Assembly: GCA_001916065.1 (NCBI GenBank)
Contig: MNRS01000013.1
Location: 1 to 64,000 of the forward strand
DNA: 64,000 nucleotides
Direction of reading: 5' to 3'
Origin: Clostridium sp. 28_17
GTDB taxonomy: Bacteria; Bacillota; Clostridia; TANB77; CAG-508
Shown: positions 27,287 to 36,192 of the stretch, piece by piece
Position numbering within the stretch: the stretch's first letter is position 1
Layout of the letters: each line of letters starts with the position of its first letter
Notes under the pieces: generated by a model
What the model saw: the letters and a program-made list of their open reading frames with translations, nothing else
The model's database searches: none
What the model was told of the DNA's origin: nothing
Program-made: the position numbers and the translations under genes

Positions 27287-27967
27287 CTATGAATTCCTCT
27301 TTTCTTTTTTTTGGCAGAAAATTTGTCCTTTACCATCATAAGTAACAACCAATGCCTCTTCTGGCTTCATATCAAATTTTTCAACTTGTTTTTTTAACCA
27401 ATTATAATTCTTTCCAATTAATTGCAGATTCTGGTTCATAACTTTTCCATCAACAACCAAATCATATGGAATCCCCTCATATTCTGGTGTAATATTGAAG
27501 TCCTCTGGAGTAGTTGTTCTCTTTTCAGGCTTTTGAATTACCGTAACTTGTCCACTTGTTTCCAAAATTGCATATTCCACATCACCTAAATTAACAATGT
27601 TGTTTCCTCTAAGTCTTTCTTCCAATTCATTTACTGTAAATCTTTCTTTTTTTAAAGCCTTTTCATCAATTTTTCCTCTATATATTAAAATTGTTGGCTT
27701 TCCACAAATAATCTCCCTTGCTTTTATACTTTTTAAATTCACTAATGAAATTAACAAATGCATAACTAAAAGTCCTAAAATTGGAATTAATCCGTTGAAT
27801 ATCGGAACACCTATATCACTCATAGGAATAGTAGCCAAGTCTGCTATCATTATTGAAATTGCAAGTTCAAATGGTTGCAATTGCCCTATTTCCCTTTTTC
27901 CCATTAACCTCATTACAATTAATACAAATATGTATAATATTATTGCTCTAAAAAAAATAATTAACAT
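27287..27967 (-). CDS. DUF421/YetF family membrane protein
   Basis: A 226-residue protein with three N-terminal helices (about 2-20, 40-58 and 61-80) and the family motif VMRLMGKREIGQLQPFELAISIMIADLATIPM. The C-terminal cytoplasmic domain has two YetF-type repeats (GKPTILIYRGKIDEKALKKERFTVNEL and GDVEYAILETSGQVTVI). Close relatives occur in spore formers (YetF, YdfS, YkjA). It is upstream of and probably co-transcribed with the DUF4363 gene. Confidence 0.92.
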   Translation of the reverse strand: MLIIFFRAIILYIFVLIVMRLMGKREIGQLQPFELAISIMIADLATIPMSDIGVPIFNGLIPILGLLVMHLLISLVNLKSIKAREIICGKPTILIYRGKIDEKALKKERFTVNELEERLRGNNIVNLGDVEYAILETSGQVTVIQKPEKRTTTPEDFNITPEYEGIPYDLVVDGKVMNQNLQLIGKNYNWLKKQVEKFDMKPEEALVVTYDGKGQIFCQKKEKRNS

Positions 27968-28212
27968 TTTTTCACCTCAATCATTATTTACATTAAAAAT
28001 ATAATTTTAAATATTTGAAATTACTAATTTATTTATTTTTAATATTTATATTTTTTAAATATAATATTTTTTATTTTATTTTTTACAAAATTTAACTTTT
28101 TTATACTTATATTTTTGAATATTATTTAAAAATTCGTGAATAATAAAATTAGAGCCTTGAAATTGCAAATTTAATTTGCATAAGTTTTTAAAAATTTAAG
28201 GAGGTTTTCTAT

Positions 28213-28584
28213 ATGTCAAATTCACAAACAAGAAGTGAAAATAGTACTTCCACAGTGTGGCAAATAGTTGGTAGATTAATTGCTGCTGCTGTTGTTCTAG
28301 GTATTACTGCATTTTTTACACCTGGTTTTTCAATTAATAATATTTGGACTTTAATTATAGCCGCTGTTGTTTTAACAGTAATAGATTACTTAGTTACAAA
28401 GTTTACAGGTTTACATGCAAGCCCATTTGGTAAAGGCTTCGTAGGTTTTGCATTGGCCGCTATTACTTTATATGTTACTCAATTCTTTGTAGCAGGTTAC
28501 TCTATTTCATGGATGGCTGCTATAATTGGAGCTTTGATTTATGGTGTTATTGATTATTTCTTGCCAGGAAATCAAACTATGTAG
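28213..28584 (+). CDS. Four-helix membrane protein of the phage-holin-like/YvlD family
   Basis: A 123-residue protein with a short Ser/Thr-rich N-terminus, then four hydrophobic helices (about 20-37, 43-62, 75-95 and 98-117). Gly/Ala-rich segments IIAAVVLTVIDYLVTKF and GALIYGVIDYF repeat the same pattern, so it looks like an internal duplication. No lysis genes are nearby, so the holin name reflects family resemblance only. An AAGGAGG site precedes the ATG. The 245 bp upstream are AT-rich with no clear promoter. Confidence 0.7.
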   Translation: MSNSQTRSENSTSTVWQIVGRLIAAAVVLGITAFFTPGFSINNIWTLIIAAVVLTVIDYLVTKFTGLHASPFGKGFVGFALAAITLYVTQFFVAGYSISWMAAIIGALIYGVIDYFLPGNQTM

Positions 28585-28596
28585 TTATGAAAAAAT

Positions 28597-28664
28597 AGGG
28601 ATTGGGGGACGGGTCTTCCATCCCTATTTTTTTTTAGTGATGGAAGACCCGTCCCCCAATCCCT
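28597..28664. repeat. Inverted pair of GGGATTG...CAATCCC repeat units between convergent genes
   Basis: Two complete units in opposite orientation: 28597-28625 and 28639-28664. About 27 bases of each arm are perfectly complementary, around a T-rich centre. Long T-tracts on the outside let it act as a terminator for both convergent genes. Confidence 0.85.
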
Positions 28665-28716
28665 AAAAATATTTTAAAAGAGGAATTTGGAGTAGTTACC
28701 CCATAATCCCTCTTTT

Positions 28717-29961
28717 TTAATTTCTTTCCCAATATTTTTCATACAATTCCTTAGCAGTCTTTGGACTATCAACACCCTCTTTATTCTTAACAGGAGCGAA
28801 ATCATCCTCTCTCTTACCTCTAAGAATTGCAATATCATCAAACAACTCAAAACTATCAAAAATAAACGCTTCAAACTTATAAGAATTTGGTTCAGTTGGT
28901 ATAACTTCTTTACCATTTTCATCAATATAAGCATTTTTCTTAAAAGCACTATGATAAATTAATGGCTCTTTGCTTATTTTTTCAATAGCATCAATTGTAA
29001 ACAAATTACACATGATGTGAGATTCACCAAATCTCAATTCTCCATTATTATCAACTTCTTCTGCCATTTTTTCTGGTAATTCTGAATATTCAATAACCTT
29101 TGGATGGCCATTCATTTTGCAAAATACTCCAACTCTTTCATGTGGATTTGCCTTAACCACTGATTTTGAAGCAATTTGCACGTTTTTATCAATTGCCATT
29201 CCAAGTAATGTGACATCAGCCATTTTCAAAAGAGCATTATCAACTCCACCAATAAATACCCATTTAACACCACGTTCTTTCATATCAGAAAGCATACCTG
29301 TTTTTCTAAGTGAAGAAAATACTCCACCATTTCCATCTGAAGCCTCTCTTACTTTCATATCTTTTCCGATTAGCATTTTTCCATTTGTATCAACTAATGG
29401 CAACTCACCTTGTTCAAATAACATAACACTATTTTTATCATATCCAAAGTAATTATTTTTCTCTAAAAATTCTTGTGTTTGATCATTATTTTCTCTACTT
29501 GTCATTATGTACCAAGGAATAATTGTGTTGTACTTTTTATTTGCTTCTTTTAAATTTTCTGCTAAGATTTCAAATAAATATTTTCCTTTACCATAAACAT
29601 CTAGTTTAAAAGTACCTTTTGGTCCTGTGTGACCAAGTCTTGTTCCTTGTCCTCCAGCCATTGTAACAACTGCATAATTGCCACTAACAATAACTTTCTC
29701 TCCTAAATTATCAAATGTATCTTTTTCATTTTTTGTTAATTTTTCTTTATCTAAATATGGTATAGATTCAATTTTATTTTCTTTTAATTCAATCTCTTTT
29801 TTTGTATTTTCATATAATTCTGCAATTTGATGGAAATCAATATTTTTTAATTGCTCTAATAATTCTTCTTTTTTATTTTCGTCTAATTTATTTAACAATT
29901 CTATTATATGTTCTTGATTGTATTCTTTTAATAATTTTATTATTTCTTCATTTTTATCCAT
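28717..29961 (-). CDS. UDPGP-family UTP-sugar-1-phosphate uridylyltransferase
   Basis: A 414-residue nucleotidyltransferase of the UDPGP type 1 family, which includes eukaryote-like UDP-N-acetylhexosamine and UDP-glucose pyrophosphorylases. The nucleotide-binding loop VVTMAGGQGTRLGHTGPKGTFKLD is complete. PWYIMTSRENNDQT, EQGELPLVD and WVFIGGVDNALLKMADVTLLG (metal/sugar site) follow. An N-terminal helical region (1-90) is Lys/Glu-rich. It probably makes UDP-GlcNAc or a related UDP-sugar for wall or glycan synthesis; the sugar is not decided by these motifs. Confidence 0.9.
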   Translation of the reverse strand: MDKNEEIIKLLKEYNQEHIIELLNKLDENKKEELLEQLKNIDFHQIAELYENTKKEIELKENKIESIPYLDKEKLTKNEKDTFDNLGEKVIVSGNYAVVTMAGGQGTRLGHTGPKGTFKLDVYGKGKYLFEILAENLKEANKKYNTIIPWYIMTSRENNDQTQEFLEKNNYFGYDKNSVMLFEQGELPLVDTNGKMLIGKDMKVREASDGNGGVFSSLRKTGMLSDMKERGVKWVFIGGVDNALLKMADVTLLGMAIDKNVQIASKSVVKANPHERVGVFCKMNGHPKVIEYSELPEKMAEEVDNNGELRFGESHIMCNLFTIDAIEKISKEPLIYHSAFKKNAYIDENGKEVIPTEPNSYKFEAFIFDSFELFDDIAILRGKREDDFAPVKNKEGVDSPKTAKELYEKYWERN

Positions 29962-29975
29962 AGCCTTCTCCTTTT

Positions 29976-29999
29976 CTTGACTATCCTTCGATAATCAAG
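29976..29999 (-). promoter_or_regulatory. Hairpin in the 5' leader of the UDPGP gene
   Basis: On the minus strand CTTGATTATC and GATAGTCAAG form a 10-bp stem (one G-U pair) closed by a GAAG loop. It stands directly before the AAAGGAGAAGG ribosome binding site. It might modulate translation. On the plus strand it is followed by seven T residues, so an antisense terminator is the alternative. Confidence 0.4.
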
Positions 30000-30203
30000 T
30001 TGCTTTTTTTAGTATATTTTATTCTATTTTAATTTTTTTTGTTAATTTCAATTACTATTGTAATTTCTTTTGCCATTTTATCACAATACACTGATTTTTG
30101 CAAACTTTTTTCTAAAACTTGTCATATCATTTGAAAATTCACAATATACATTAATTAAAGTTATGTGGTACAAACATTTAAATTGTTTTGAACAGTGCAG
30201 ACA

Positions 30204-30231
30204 ATAATATCATTTTTATATTTCATATTAA
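30204..30231 (+). promoter_or_regulatory. Possible sigma-E promoter of spoIVA
   Basis: ATAATAT, 13 bp, then CATATTAA resembles the mother-cell sigma-E pattern (ATATT and CATACAAT). spoIVA is a known sigma-E gene, so the position is sensible. The match is imperfect. Confidence 0.4.
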
Positions 30232-30259
30232 AGTCCGCATTTTTAAGGGAGGTATATAG

Positions 30260-31738
30260 ATGGAAAGTTCAAATTTATATCAGGACATAGCAAAAAGAAC
30301 TGATGGTGACATTTATGTTGGGGTTGTAGGTCCTGTTCGTACTGGTAAATCAACATTTATTAAGAATTTTATGGATTTACTTGTAATTCCAAATATTGAT
30401 AATGAATACAAAAAAGAAAGAGCAAAAGATGAATTGCCTCAAAGTGCTGGTGGCAGAACTATTATGACAACAGAACCTAAATTTGTTCCAAATGAGGCTA
30501 TTGAGATAACTTTAGATGATAACTTAAAATTCAAAACTCGTTTAGTTGACTGTGTTGGCTATTTAGTTGATAACGCTATTGGCTACCTTGAAGATGATAT
30601 GCCTAGAATGGTTAAAACACCTTGGTCTGATGAAGAAATTCCATTTGAAACAGCGGCTGAAATTGGTACTAAAAAAGTAATTGAAGAACATTCAACAATT
30701 GGCATTTTAGTTACAACTGACGGAACTGTTACAGATATACCAAGAGAAGATTATATAAAAGCAGAAGAGCGTGTGGTTTCTGAATTAAAGGCTTTAAATA
30801 AACCATTCATAATCTTACTAAACTCTGAAACTCCGTCATCTGATTACACTCAAGAATTGGCTCAAAAATTAACTGATAAATATAATACAAGCGTAATGCC
30901 AATAAATTGTGCAAACTTAAGTATAAACGACATAAACACAATGTTTTCTAAAATTTTATACGAATTTCCTGCACAAAAAATTGCTATTAAACTACCTCGT
31001 TGGGTTGATGGATTAAGCTTTAACCATCCTATAAAAACTGAATTATTTAATGAAATTAAAGACGCATTTGCAAATGCAAATGTTTTAAAAGATATTTCAA
31101 ATTGTACACAAAAAATAAGTCAAACTGAAATAATTTCTAGAACTACAATTACAAATATTGAACTTGGTTCTGGTAATGTAAAAATTCAAATTGATGTAAA
31201 AGAAAATTTATTCTACAAAGTATTATCAGAAATCACTGGTGTCAATGTTGAAAATGAAGGCGACTTATTTGGGATTATTACAGACCTTTCTTCTGCTAAG
31301 AAAAAATATGATAAAATTGCATATGCTTTGGAAGAAGTCAATGCAAAAGGCTATGGAATTGTTACTCCATCAATTGATGATTTAGTTTTAGCGGAACCTG
31401 AAATGGTTAAACAGGGCTCACGCTTTGGTGTAAAATTAAAGGCAACTGCCCCAAGCATTCATATGATAAAAACAAATGTAACTACTGAAGTTTCACCTAT
31501 TGTTGGTTCTGAAAAACAGTCTGAAGAATTGGTAAATTATCTACTTTCTGGTTTTGAGAATGACCCTAAACAAATTTGGGAATCTAATATTTTTGGAAAG
31601 AGTTTACATGAACTTGTTAATGAAGGCTTACAGACTAAACTTTCTAAGATGCCAGAAGATGCTCAAATGAAACTTCAGGAAACTTTGGAACGTATTGTTA
31701 ATGAGGGTTCAGGAGGATTAATTTGTATTATACTATAA
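30260..31738 (+). CDS. spoIVA: Stage IV sporulation protein A (SpoIVA)
   Basis: A 492-residue ATPase that polymerises on the forespore surface as the base of the spore coat. Walker A GPVRTGKSTFIKNF is near residue 25. Switch-like motifs VDCVGYLVDNAIGYLEDD and TDGTVTDIPREDY follow, and the TRAFAC-type core ends near 250. The C-terminal domain ends in GLICIIL, the conserved hydrophobic tail that anchors SpoIVA. Length and motifs are typical. An AAGGGAGG ribosome binding site is present. Confidence 0.97.
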   Translation: MESSNLYQDIAKRTDGDIYVGVVGPVRTGKSTFIKNFMDLLVIPNIDNEYKKERAKDELPQSAGGRTIMTTEPKFVPNEAIEITLDDNLKFKTRLVDCVGYLVDNAIGYLEDDMPRMVKTPWSDEEIPFETAAEIGTKKVIEEHSTIGILVTTDGTVTDIPREDYIKAEERVVSELKALNKPFIILLNSETPSSDYTQELAQKLTDKYNTSVMPINCANLSINDINTMFSKILYEFPAQKIAIKLPRWVDGLSFNHPIKTELFNEIKDAFANANVLKDISNCTQKISQTEIISRTTITNIELGSGNVKIQIDVKENLFYKVLSEITGVNVENEGDLFGIITDLSSAKKKYDKIAYALEEVNAKGYGIVTPSIDDLVLAEPEMVKQGSRFGVKLKATAPSIHMIKTNVTTEVSPIVGSEKQSEELVNYLLSGFENDPKQIWESNIFGKSLHELVNEGLQTKLSKMPEDAQMKLQETLERIVNEGSGGLICIIL

Positions 31739-31744
31739 AATTTC

Positions 31745-31867
31745 GGGATTGGAGAACGGATTTTAACGGGATTGGGGGACGGGTCTCTAATCCCGAAGTT
31801 TTACGCAAAAAAATTTCGGGATTAGAGACCCGTCCCCCAATCCCGTTAAAATCCGTCCCCTAATCCC
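31745..31867. repeat. 53-bp inverted repeat of two tandem units between spoIVA and rlmN
   Basis: Left arm 31745-31797 and right arm 31815-31867 are complementary with only a few mismatches. Each arm holds two tandem family units (GGGATTGGAGAACGG... and GGGATTGGGGGACGG...). It is the largest copy in the window, again exactly between the stops of convergent genes. Confidence 0.9.
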
Positions 31868-31873
31868 AAAATT

Positions 31874-32905
31874 TTATTCATCTTCTTTCAAATTTTTTCT
31901 TCTTAACTGTCCACATGCCGCATCAATATCAGAACCAAGTTCTCTTCTAATAGTAGCAACAATTCCATGATCATTCAAATAATCCCTAAACTTCATAATA
32001 TTATCATTAGAAGACTTAGAATAAGCACCATTTTCAATTTTATTAATAGGAATCAAATTAACGTGGCATAACATACCATGCAACAACTTAACTAACTCCT
32101 TAGCATCCTCAAGATTATCATTGTTATCTTTTGCCAATGCATACTCAAAAGATATTCTTCTATTAGTTTTGGCAATATAATCCTTACATGCTTGCATCAA
32201 TTCTTCAATTGGAAAAGCATTATTTACAGGCATCATACTACTTCTTTTTTCATTATTTGTTGCATGTAAAGAAATAGATAATGTACATTGAATATTTTCC
32301 TCTGCTAATCTATAAATACCAGGTACCAACCCACTTGTAGAAACGCTTATATGTCTTGCTCCAATATTTAGTCCCTTTGGATTGTTTATAATTCTAATTG
32401 CATTTACAACATTAGTATAATTATTTAAAGGCTCACCTATTCCCATAAACACAACATTAGAAATTCTAACACCTGTATCTTGTTCAACAGCTAAAATTTG
32501 TTCAACAATTTCACCTGATGTTAAACTTCTTATAAAATTAATTCCTGTTGATGCACAGAATTTGCATCCCATTTTACATCCAATTTGTGAAGATACACAA
32601 ATGCTGTATCCATGATGATAACTCATTAATACTGTTTCTATTGCATTACCATCTAATACGTCAAATAGATATTTGATTGTTCCATCTTTTGATTCCTGTT
32701 TTCTTAAAATTTTGTAATTGCAAATTGTATAATTTTCTTTTAATTTTTCTCTTAATGCTAAAGATAGATTTGTCATTTCGTCAAATTCTTTTGCTTTTTC
32801 TTGATATAACCATTTAAATATTTGCTCTGCTCTAAATGGTTTTTCTCCTATTTCTACAAGTTCTTTTTTTAAATCTTCTAAATCATAATCTTTTATATTT
32901 TTCAT
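31874..32905 (-). CDS. rlmN: Dual-specificity 23S rRNA/tRNA adenine C2-methyltransferase RlmN
   Basis: A 343-residue radical-SAM enzyme methylating A2503 of 23S rRNA and A37 of tRNA. It has the Cx3Cx2C iron-sulfur motif in GCKMGCKFCAST, plus VVFMGIGEPLNNY and SLHATNNEKR. The two catalytic cysteines are probably the first in VSSQIGCKMG context and the C-terminal one in DIDAACGQLR. N-terminal RNA-binding domain: KPFRAEQIFKWLYQEK. It is downstream of hemW, 78 bp away with a repeat between. Confidence 0.96.
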   Translation of the reverse strand: MKNIKDYDLEDLKKELVEIGEKPFRAEQIFKWLYQEKAKEFDEMTNLSLALREKLKENYTICNYKILRKQESKDGTIKYLFDVLDGNAIETVLMSYHHGYSICVSSQIGCKMGCKFCASTGINFIRSLTSGEIVEQILAVEQDTGVRISNVVFMGIGEPLNNYTNVVNAIRIINNPKGLNIGARHISVSTSGLVPGIYRLAEENIQCTLSISLHATNNEKRSSMMPVNNAFPIEELMQACKDYIAKTNRRISFEYALAKDNNDNLEDAKELVKLLHGMLCHVNLIPINKIENGAYSKSSNDNIMKFRDYLNDHGIVATIRRELGSDIDAACGQLRRKNLKEDE

Positions 32906-32940
32906 TTTCTATCACTTCTCCATATTTTTATGTCTTTTTT

Positions 32941-32977
32941 TACCCCGATGTCTCAAACAGAACCGTCCCAAAAACGA
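32941..32977 (-). repeat. Variant repeat (GGGACGGTTCTG) between hemW and rlmN
   Basis: On the minus strand TTTTTGGGACGGTTCTG is followed by TTTGAGACATCGGGG. The GGGACGG core is shared with the window's palindromic family, but this copy sits inside a same-strand gene pair. It may form a weak hairpin ahead of rlmN. Confidence 0.45.
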
Positions 32978-32983
32978 CATTTT

Positions 32984-34276
32984 TTATACAAACTCTTCCC
33001 AAACTAAATTTGCTAAATCTAGCCCTTTGCTAGTTAATTTAATATCATCCAAATCGACCTCAAGTAAATCTTCTTCAACCAATTTTTGCAACTCATTTCT
33101 AAACAAATAAATCGGATTTTCCCCAAACTTCTGCTCAAATTTGGAAATGCTAATGCCGTCAAGTTTTCTTAGTCCCAACATCATAAATTCTTTTTCCATA
33201 TCTAACTTATTTTGAATTTCTTCAATAATTCTAACTTTTTTAAAACCAACTTTTTCATTCTCTTTCCCGATTTTATTCTCATTTTTTATTTTATTTTCCA
33301 TGCTTTCTACATTTCCATTTTTTTTACTTTTATCTACATTCAAATATTCCTTCAAATCAGTAGTATTTGCGTACCTTACACCATTTACATATGAATGTGC
33401 CGCAACTCCAAAGCCAACATACTGTTTTTGCTCCCAGCAATTCATATTGTGCTTTGATTCAAACCCAGGCTTTGCAAAATTTGATATTTCATAATGTTTA
33501 TACCCATTCAACTCTAAGAAATTTTTCATATAATGATATTGTCTTCTTTCTTCTTCATCATCTGGCAAACTTAATTCCCCTGAGTCAATTCTTTGCTCTA
33601 TTTTTGTGTTCTCTTCTACTATCAAAGAATACACAGATATATGCTTTGGTTCTGGCTTTAAATTAACTACATTTTCCAAACTATTTTTTAGAATTCCAAT
33701 ATCTTGTCCAGGAAGTCCTAGCATTAAATCAACATTTATGTTTTCAAATCCCGCTTCTTCTGCCCATTTATATGTATCTAAAAATTGTTCATAATTGTGA
33801 ATTCTTCCAATTTTTTTTAAAATATCATCATCAGTACTTTGAAGTCCTATGCTTAATCTATTTATTCCACAATTTTTATACATCTGTAGATTATTTTTTG
33901 TTGTAGTCCCTGGATTTACCTCAATTGTAATTTCAATTTTTTCTTTTTTATCTGGCATCTCATTTCCAATTACTTTTTTACCACCGTTTGATGTACCCTT
34001 ATTTTTCTCAATTTCTATTCCTGTAACATTATAAATCTTATCCAAAATCTTTTTTATAAGTTCAGGCTTTATTGCTGATGGAGTACCTCCTCCAATATAA
34101 ATAGTACTTATAAAATTATTTCTTAATAAATTTTTATTTTCTTCAATTTCTTCTAATAATTTTTCAACATATCTCTCTTGCATATCAAAGCAGTTTGAAT
34201 ATGATATAAAATCACAATAATCGCATTTTTTAACGCAAAAAGGTATATGCACATATATTCCTAACTCCATCTTCAA
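32984..34276 (-). CDS. hemW: Radical SAM heme chaperone HemW (coproporphyrinogen oxidase-like)
   Basis: A 430-residue radical-SAM protein with PFCVKKCDYCDF (Cx3Cx2C), TIYIGGGTPSAI, RLSIGLQSTDDDIL, NVDLMLGLPGQ and NCWEQKQYVGFGVAAHSY. HemW inserts heme rather than oxidising coproporphyrinogen. The family is usually about 380 residues. Here two Lys/Asn/Glu-rich insertions are seen, one near 88-108 (NGGKKVIGNEMPDKKEK) and one near 325-355 (SKKNGNVESMENK...). Both lie between conserved blocks and look like low-complexity expansions. It is 6 bp downstream of whiA. Confidence 0.92.
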   Translation of the reverse strand: MKMELGIYVHIPFCVKKCDYCDFISYSNCFDMQERYVEKLLEEIEENKNLLRNNFISTIYIGGGTPSAIKPELIKKILDKIYNVTGIEIEKNKGTSNGGKKVIGNEMPDKKEKIEITIEVNPGTTTKNNLQMYKNCGINRLSIGLQSTDDDILKKIGRIHNYEQFLDTYKWAEEAGFENINVDLMLGLPGQDIGILKNSLENVVNLKPEPKHISVYSLIVEENTKIEQRIDSGELSLPDDEEERRQYHYMKNFLELNGYKHYEISNFAKPGFESKHNMNCWEQKQYVGFGVAAHSYVNGVRYANTTDLKEYLNVDKSKKNGNVESMENKIKNENKIGKENEKVGFKKVRIIEEIQNKLDMEKEFMMLGLRKLDGISISKFEQKFGENPIYLFRNELQKLVEEDLLEVDLDDIKLTSKGLDLANLVWEEFV

Positions 34277-34282
34277 CTTCCT

Positions 34283-35230
34283 TTATAAATCCTCTGCAAT
34301 TTTAATAATTCTCTTTAATCTATAATTAACTCCTGATTTTCCAAGTGGTTCTTTCAATTTTTTTCCAAGTTCAACCAAAGACATATCTGGATACTCTAAT
34401 CTAAGTAAAGCAATCTCTTTAAGATTATCATCTAAATTATTAAATTTGTTAGACTGTTGTAACCTTCTAATAGCATCAATTTGTTCAACAGACGCATTCA
34501 ATGTTTTGTTCAAATTAGCAGACTGGCAATTAACAATTCTATTAACTTTACCATTCATTTCTTTTTGAACACGTATATCCTCAAATTTTAAAACACTACT
34601 ACTTGCTCCAAATAAAGCAATAATTGCTGAAATCTCTTCTCCATCTTTCAAATAAATTGAATTATTATTTTCTAATTTTTTGCATCTTATATTACACTGT
34701 TTTAATATTTCATCCAGAAATTCCATATTATTTTTTGTTGATAAATTTATTTCTAAATGATATGTTCTACTAGGATTATTTATTGACCCCGCTCCTAAAA
34801 ACGCTCCTCTTACAATTGCTCTTTTGCAATTATCATTTTCTATAACTATTAATTTATTATTTATATCATTTTGAACCAATTTTTCACTCTGTCCACTTGA
34901 GATTGTTTTTATATCCTCAAAATCAACATTGGATTTTATTTCTAATTGATTCTCAACAACCTCAACTTCTTCTATAAGATTTTTTACTTTAAAGGTAATT
35001 ATAAATGATTTCCCATCAAACTCAATATTGTTATCAATATCCAAATTTCTTAATAACTTAGAAAAACGATTTATATTATACTCACTCTCTGTTGCATACC
35101 TTACATTATTTTTTACAACTGAAGCATTTTTTGAAATCAAATATCCAATTAACTCATATTTTACTTCATCTTTTTTATTTAAATTGCTTATTTTACTAAG
35201 TTCTTCTTTTAAATCTGATGAAAAAGACAT
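34283..35230 (-). CDS. whiA: WhiA family DNA-binding protein
   Basis: A 315-residue protein with a degenerate LAGLIDADG homing-endonuclease-like N-terminal domain (CKRAIVRGAFLGAGSINNP...YHLEINLSTKN) and a C-terminal helix-turn-helix (LDDNLKEIALLRLEYPDMSLVELGKKL...SGVNYRLKRI). WhiA controls sporulation or division genes in Actinobacteria and affects chromosome segregation in Firmicutes. Its usual partners yvcJ and yvcK are not here. It precedes hemW. Confidence 0.95.
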   Translation of the reverse strand: MSFSSDLKEELSKISNLNKKDEVKYELIGYLISKNASVVKNNVRYATESEYNINRFSKLLRNLDIDNNIEFDGKSFIITFKVKNLIEEVEVVENQLEIKSNVDFEDIKTISSGQSEKLVQNDINNKLIVIENDNCKRAIVRGAFLGAGSINNPSRTYHLEINLSTKNNMEFLDEILKQCNIRCKKLENNNSIYLKDGEEISAIIALFGASSSVLKFEDIRVQKEMNGKVNRIVNCQSANLNKTLNASVEQIDAIRRLQQSNKFNNLDDNLKEIALLRLEYPDMSLVELGKKLKEPLGKSGVNYRLKRIIKIAEDL

Positions 35231-35321
35231 TTTCTTACCTCCTATTCTCCATTTTATAAGTTCACTACTTTTTTATTTTACACCATTTAACTTAAATGCC
35301 TCTAAACCATACTTCTCAAAA

Positions 35322-36167
35322 CTATTTTAATCGTGTAACTATAATTCTATCATTATCAAACAAATCTTTTTTTGAATATGTCCCCGTAAAACTTTCTGTA
35401 TTTTCAATAAGTTCAATAACATCTATTTTTTGGTCAAATCCAATTTCTAAACATAAATATCCATTATATTTTAAATATTGATAAGATTCATTAATAATTT
35501 TTTTATAAAAATCTAAACCATCTTTTCCGCCATCTAATGCTATATATGGCTCATTTTGCACCTGAATATCTAAATTTTTTATAACATTAGTTTTTATGTA
35601 TGGAGGATTTGATACAATTATATCAAATTTTTCTTCATTTAAATTTGTAAACATATCTGAACTTATAAATGTAATTTGATTTTCAACATTATTACTAATT
35701 GCATTTTTCTTAGCAATTTTTAACGCTTCATTACTTATATCAATTGCTGTAATTTCTGCTTGTGGCAAATACTTAGCAAGTGATACAGCAATTGCACCAC
35801 TTCCCGTACACAAGTCTAATATTTTTTTTGCATTATTTTTTTTTGCAATATTTATAACTTCTTCAACTAATATTTCTGTGTCTTGTCTTGGAATTAAAAC
35901 ATTTTTATCTACAAAAAAACTTAATTTCATGAATTCTTTTTGGTGTGTTATATGTTCAATTGGAACTCCTTTTTTTAATATTTTTATTTCTTCCAAATAT
36001 TGTTTTTCTTTAATATTATCAAGTTCTTCCCTATCATTTACAATTACATATTGTCTTGATTTATTTAATACATATTGCATTAATAGTCTCGCCTTCAATT
36101 TTGGTTCTTCTATGTTTCCATTCTTTAATTCTATTATTCCTTTTTTTATAAGTTCTGATATTGTCAT
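35322..36167 (-). CDS. prmC: Peptide chain release factor N(5)-glutamine methyltransferase PrmC
   Basis: A 281-residue SAM-dependent methyltransferase acting on the GGQ glutamine of release factors. It has LIPRQDTEILVE, the SAM motif LDLCTGSGAIAVSLA, AIDISNEALKIAKKNA and the catalytic NPPYI. prfA, often adjacent in Firmicutes, is absent. It may share a transcript with whiA and hemW. Confidence 0.95.
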   Translation of the reverse strand: MTISELIKKGIIELKNGNIEEPKLKARLLMQYVLNKSRQYVIVNDREELDNIKEKQYLEEIKILKKGVPIEHITHQKEFMKLSFFVDKNVLIPRQDTEILVEEVINIAKKNNAKKILDLCTGSGAIAVSLAKYLPQAEITAIDISNEALKIAKKNAISNNVENQITFISSDMFTNLNEEKFDIIVSNPPYIKTNVIKNLDIQVQNEPYIALDGGKDGLDFYKKIINESYQYLKYNGYLCLEIGFDQKIDVIELIENTESFTGTYSKKDLFDNDRIIVTRLK

Positions 36168-36192
36168 ATAATCACCCCTTTATTTCCTAGAT

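Noticed and set aside
28213..28584. Phage holin and therefore prophage
   Set aside because: No lysin, structural or integrase genes are nearby; the four-helix protein belongs to a family merely named after holins.
31745..31867. CRISPR-like repeat array
   Set aside because: The units form nested inverted repeats without regular spacers; no cas genes are in the window.
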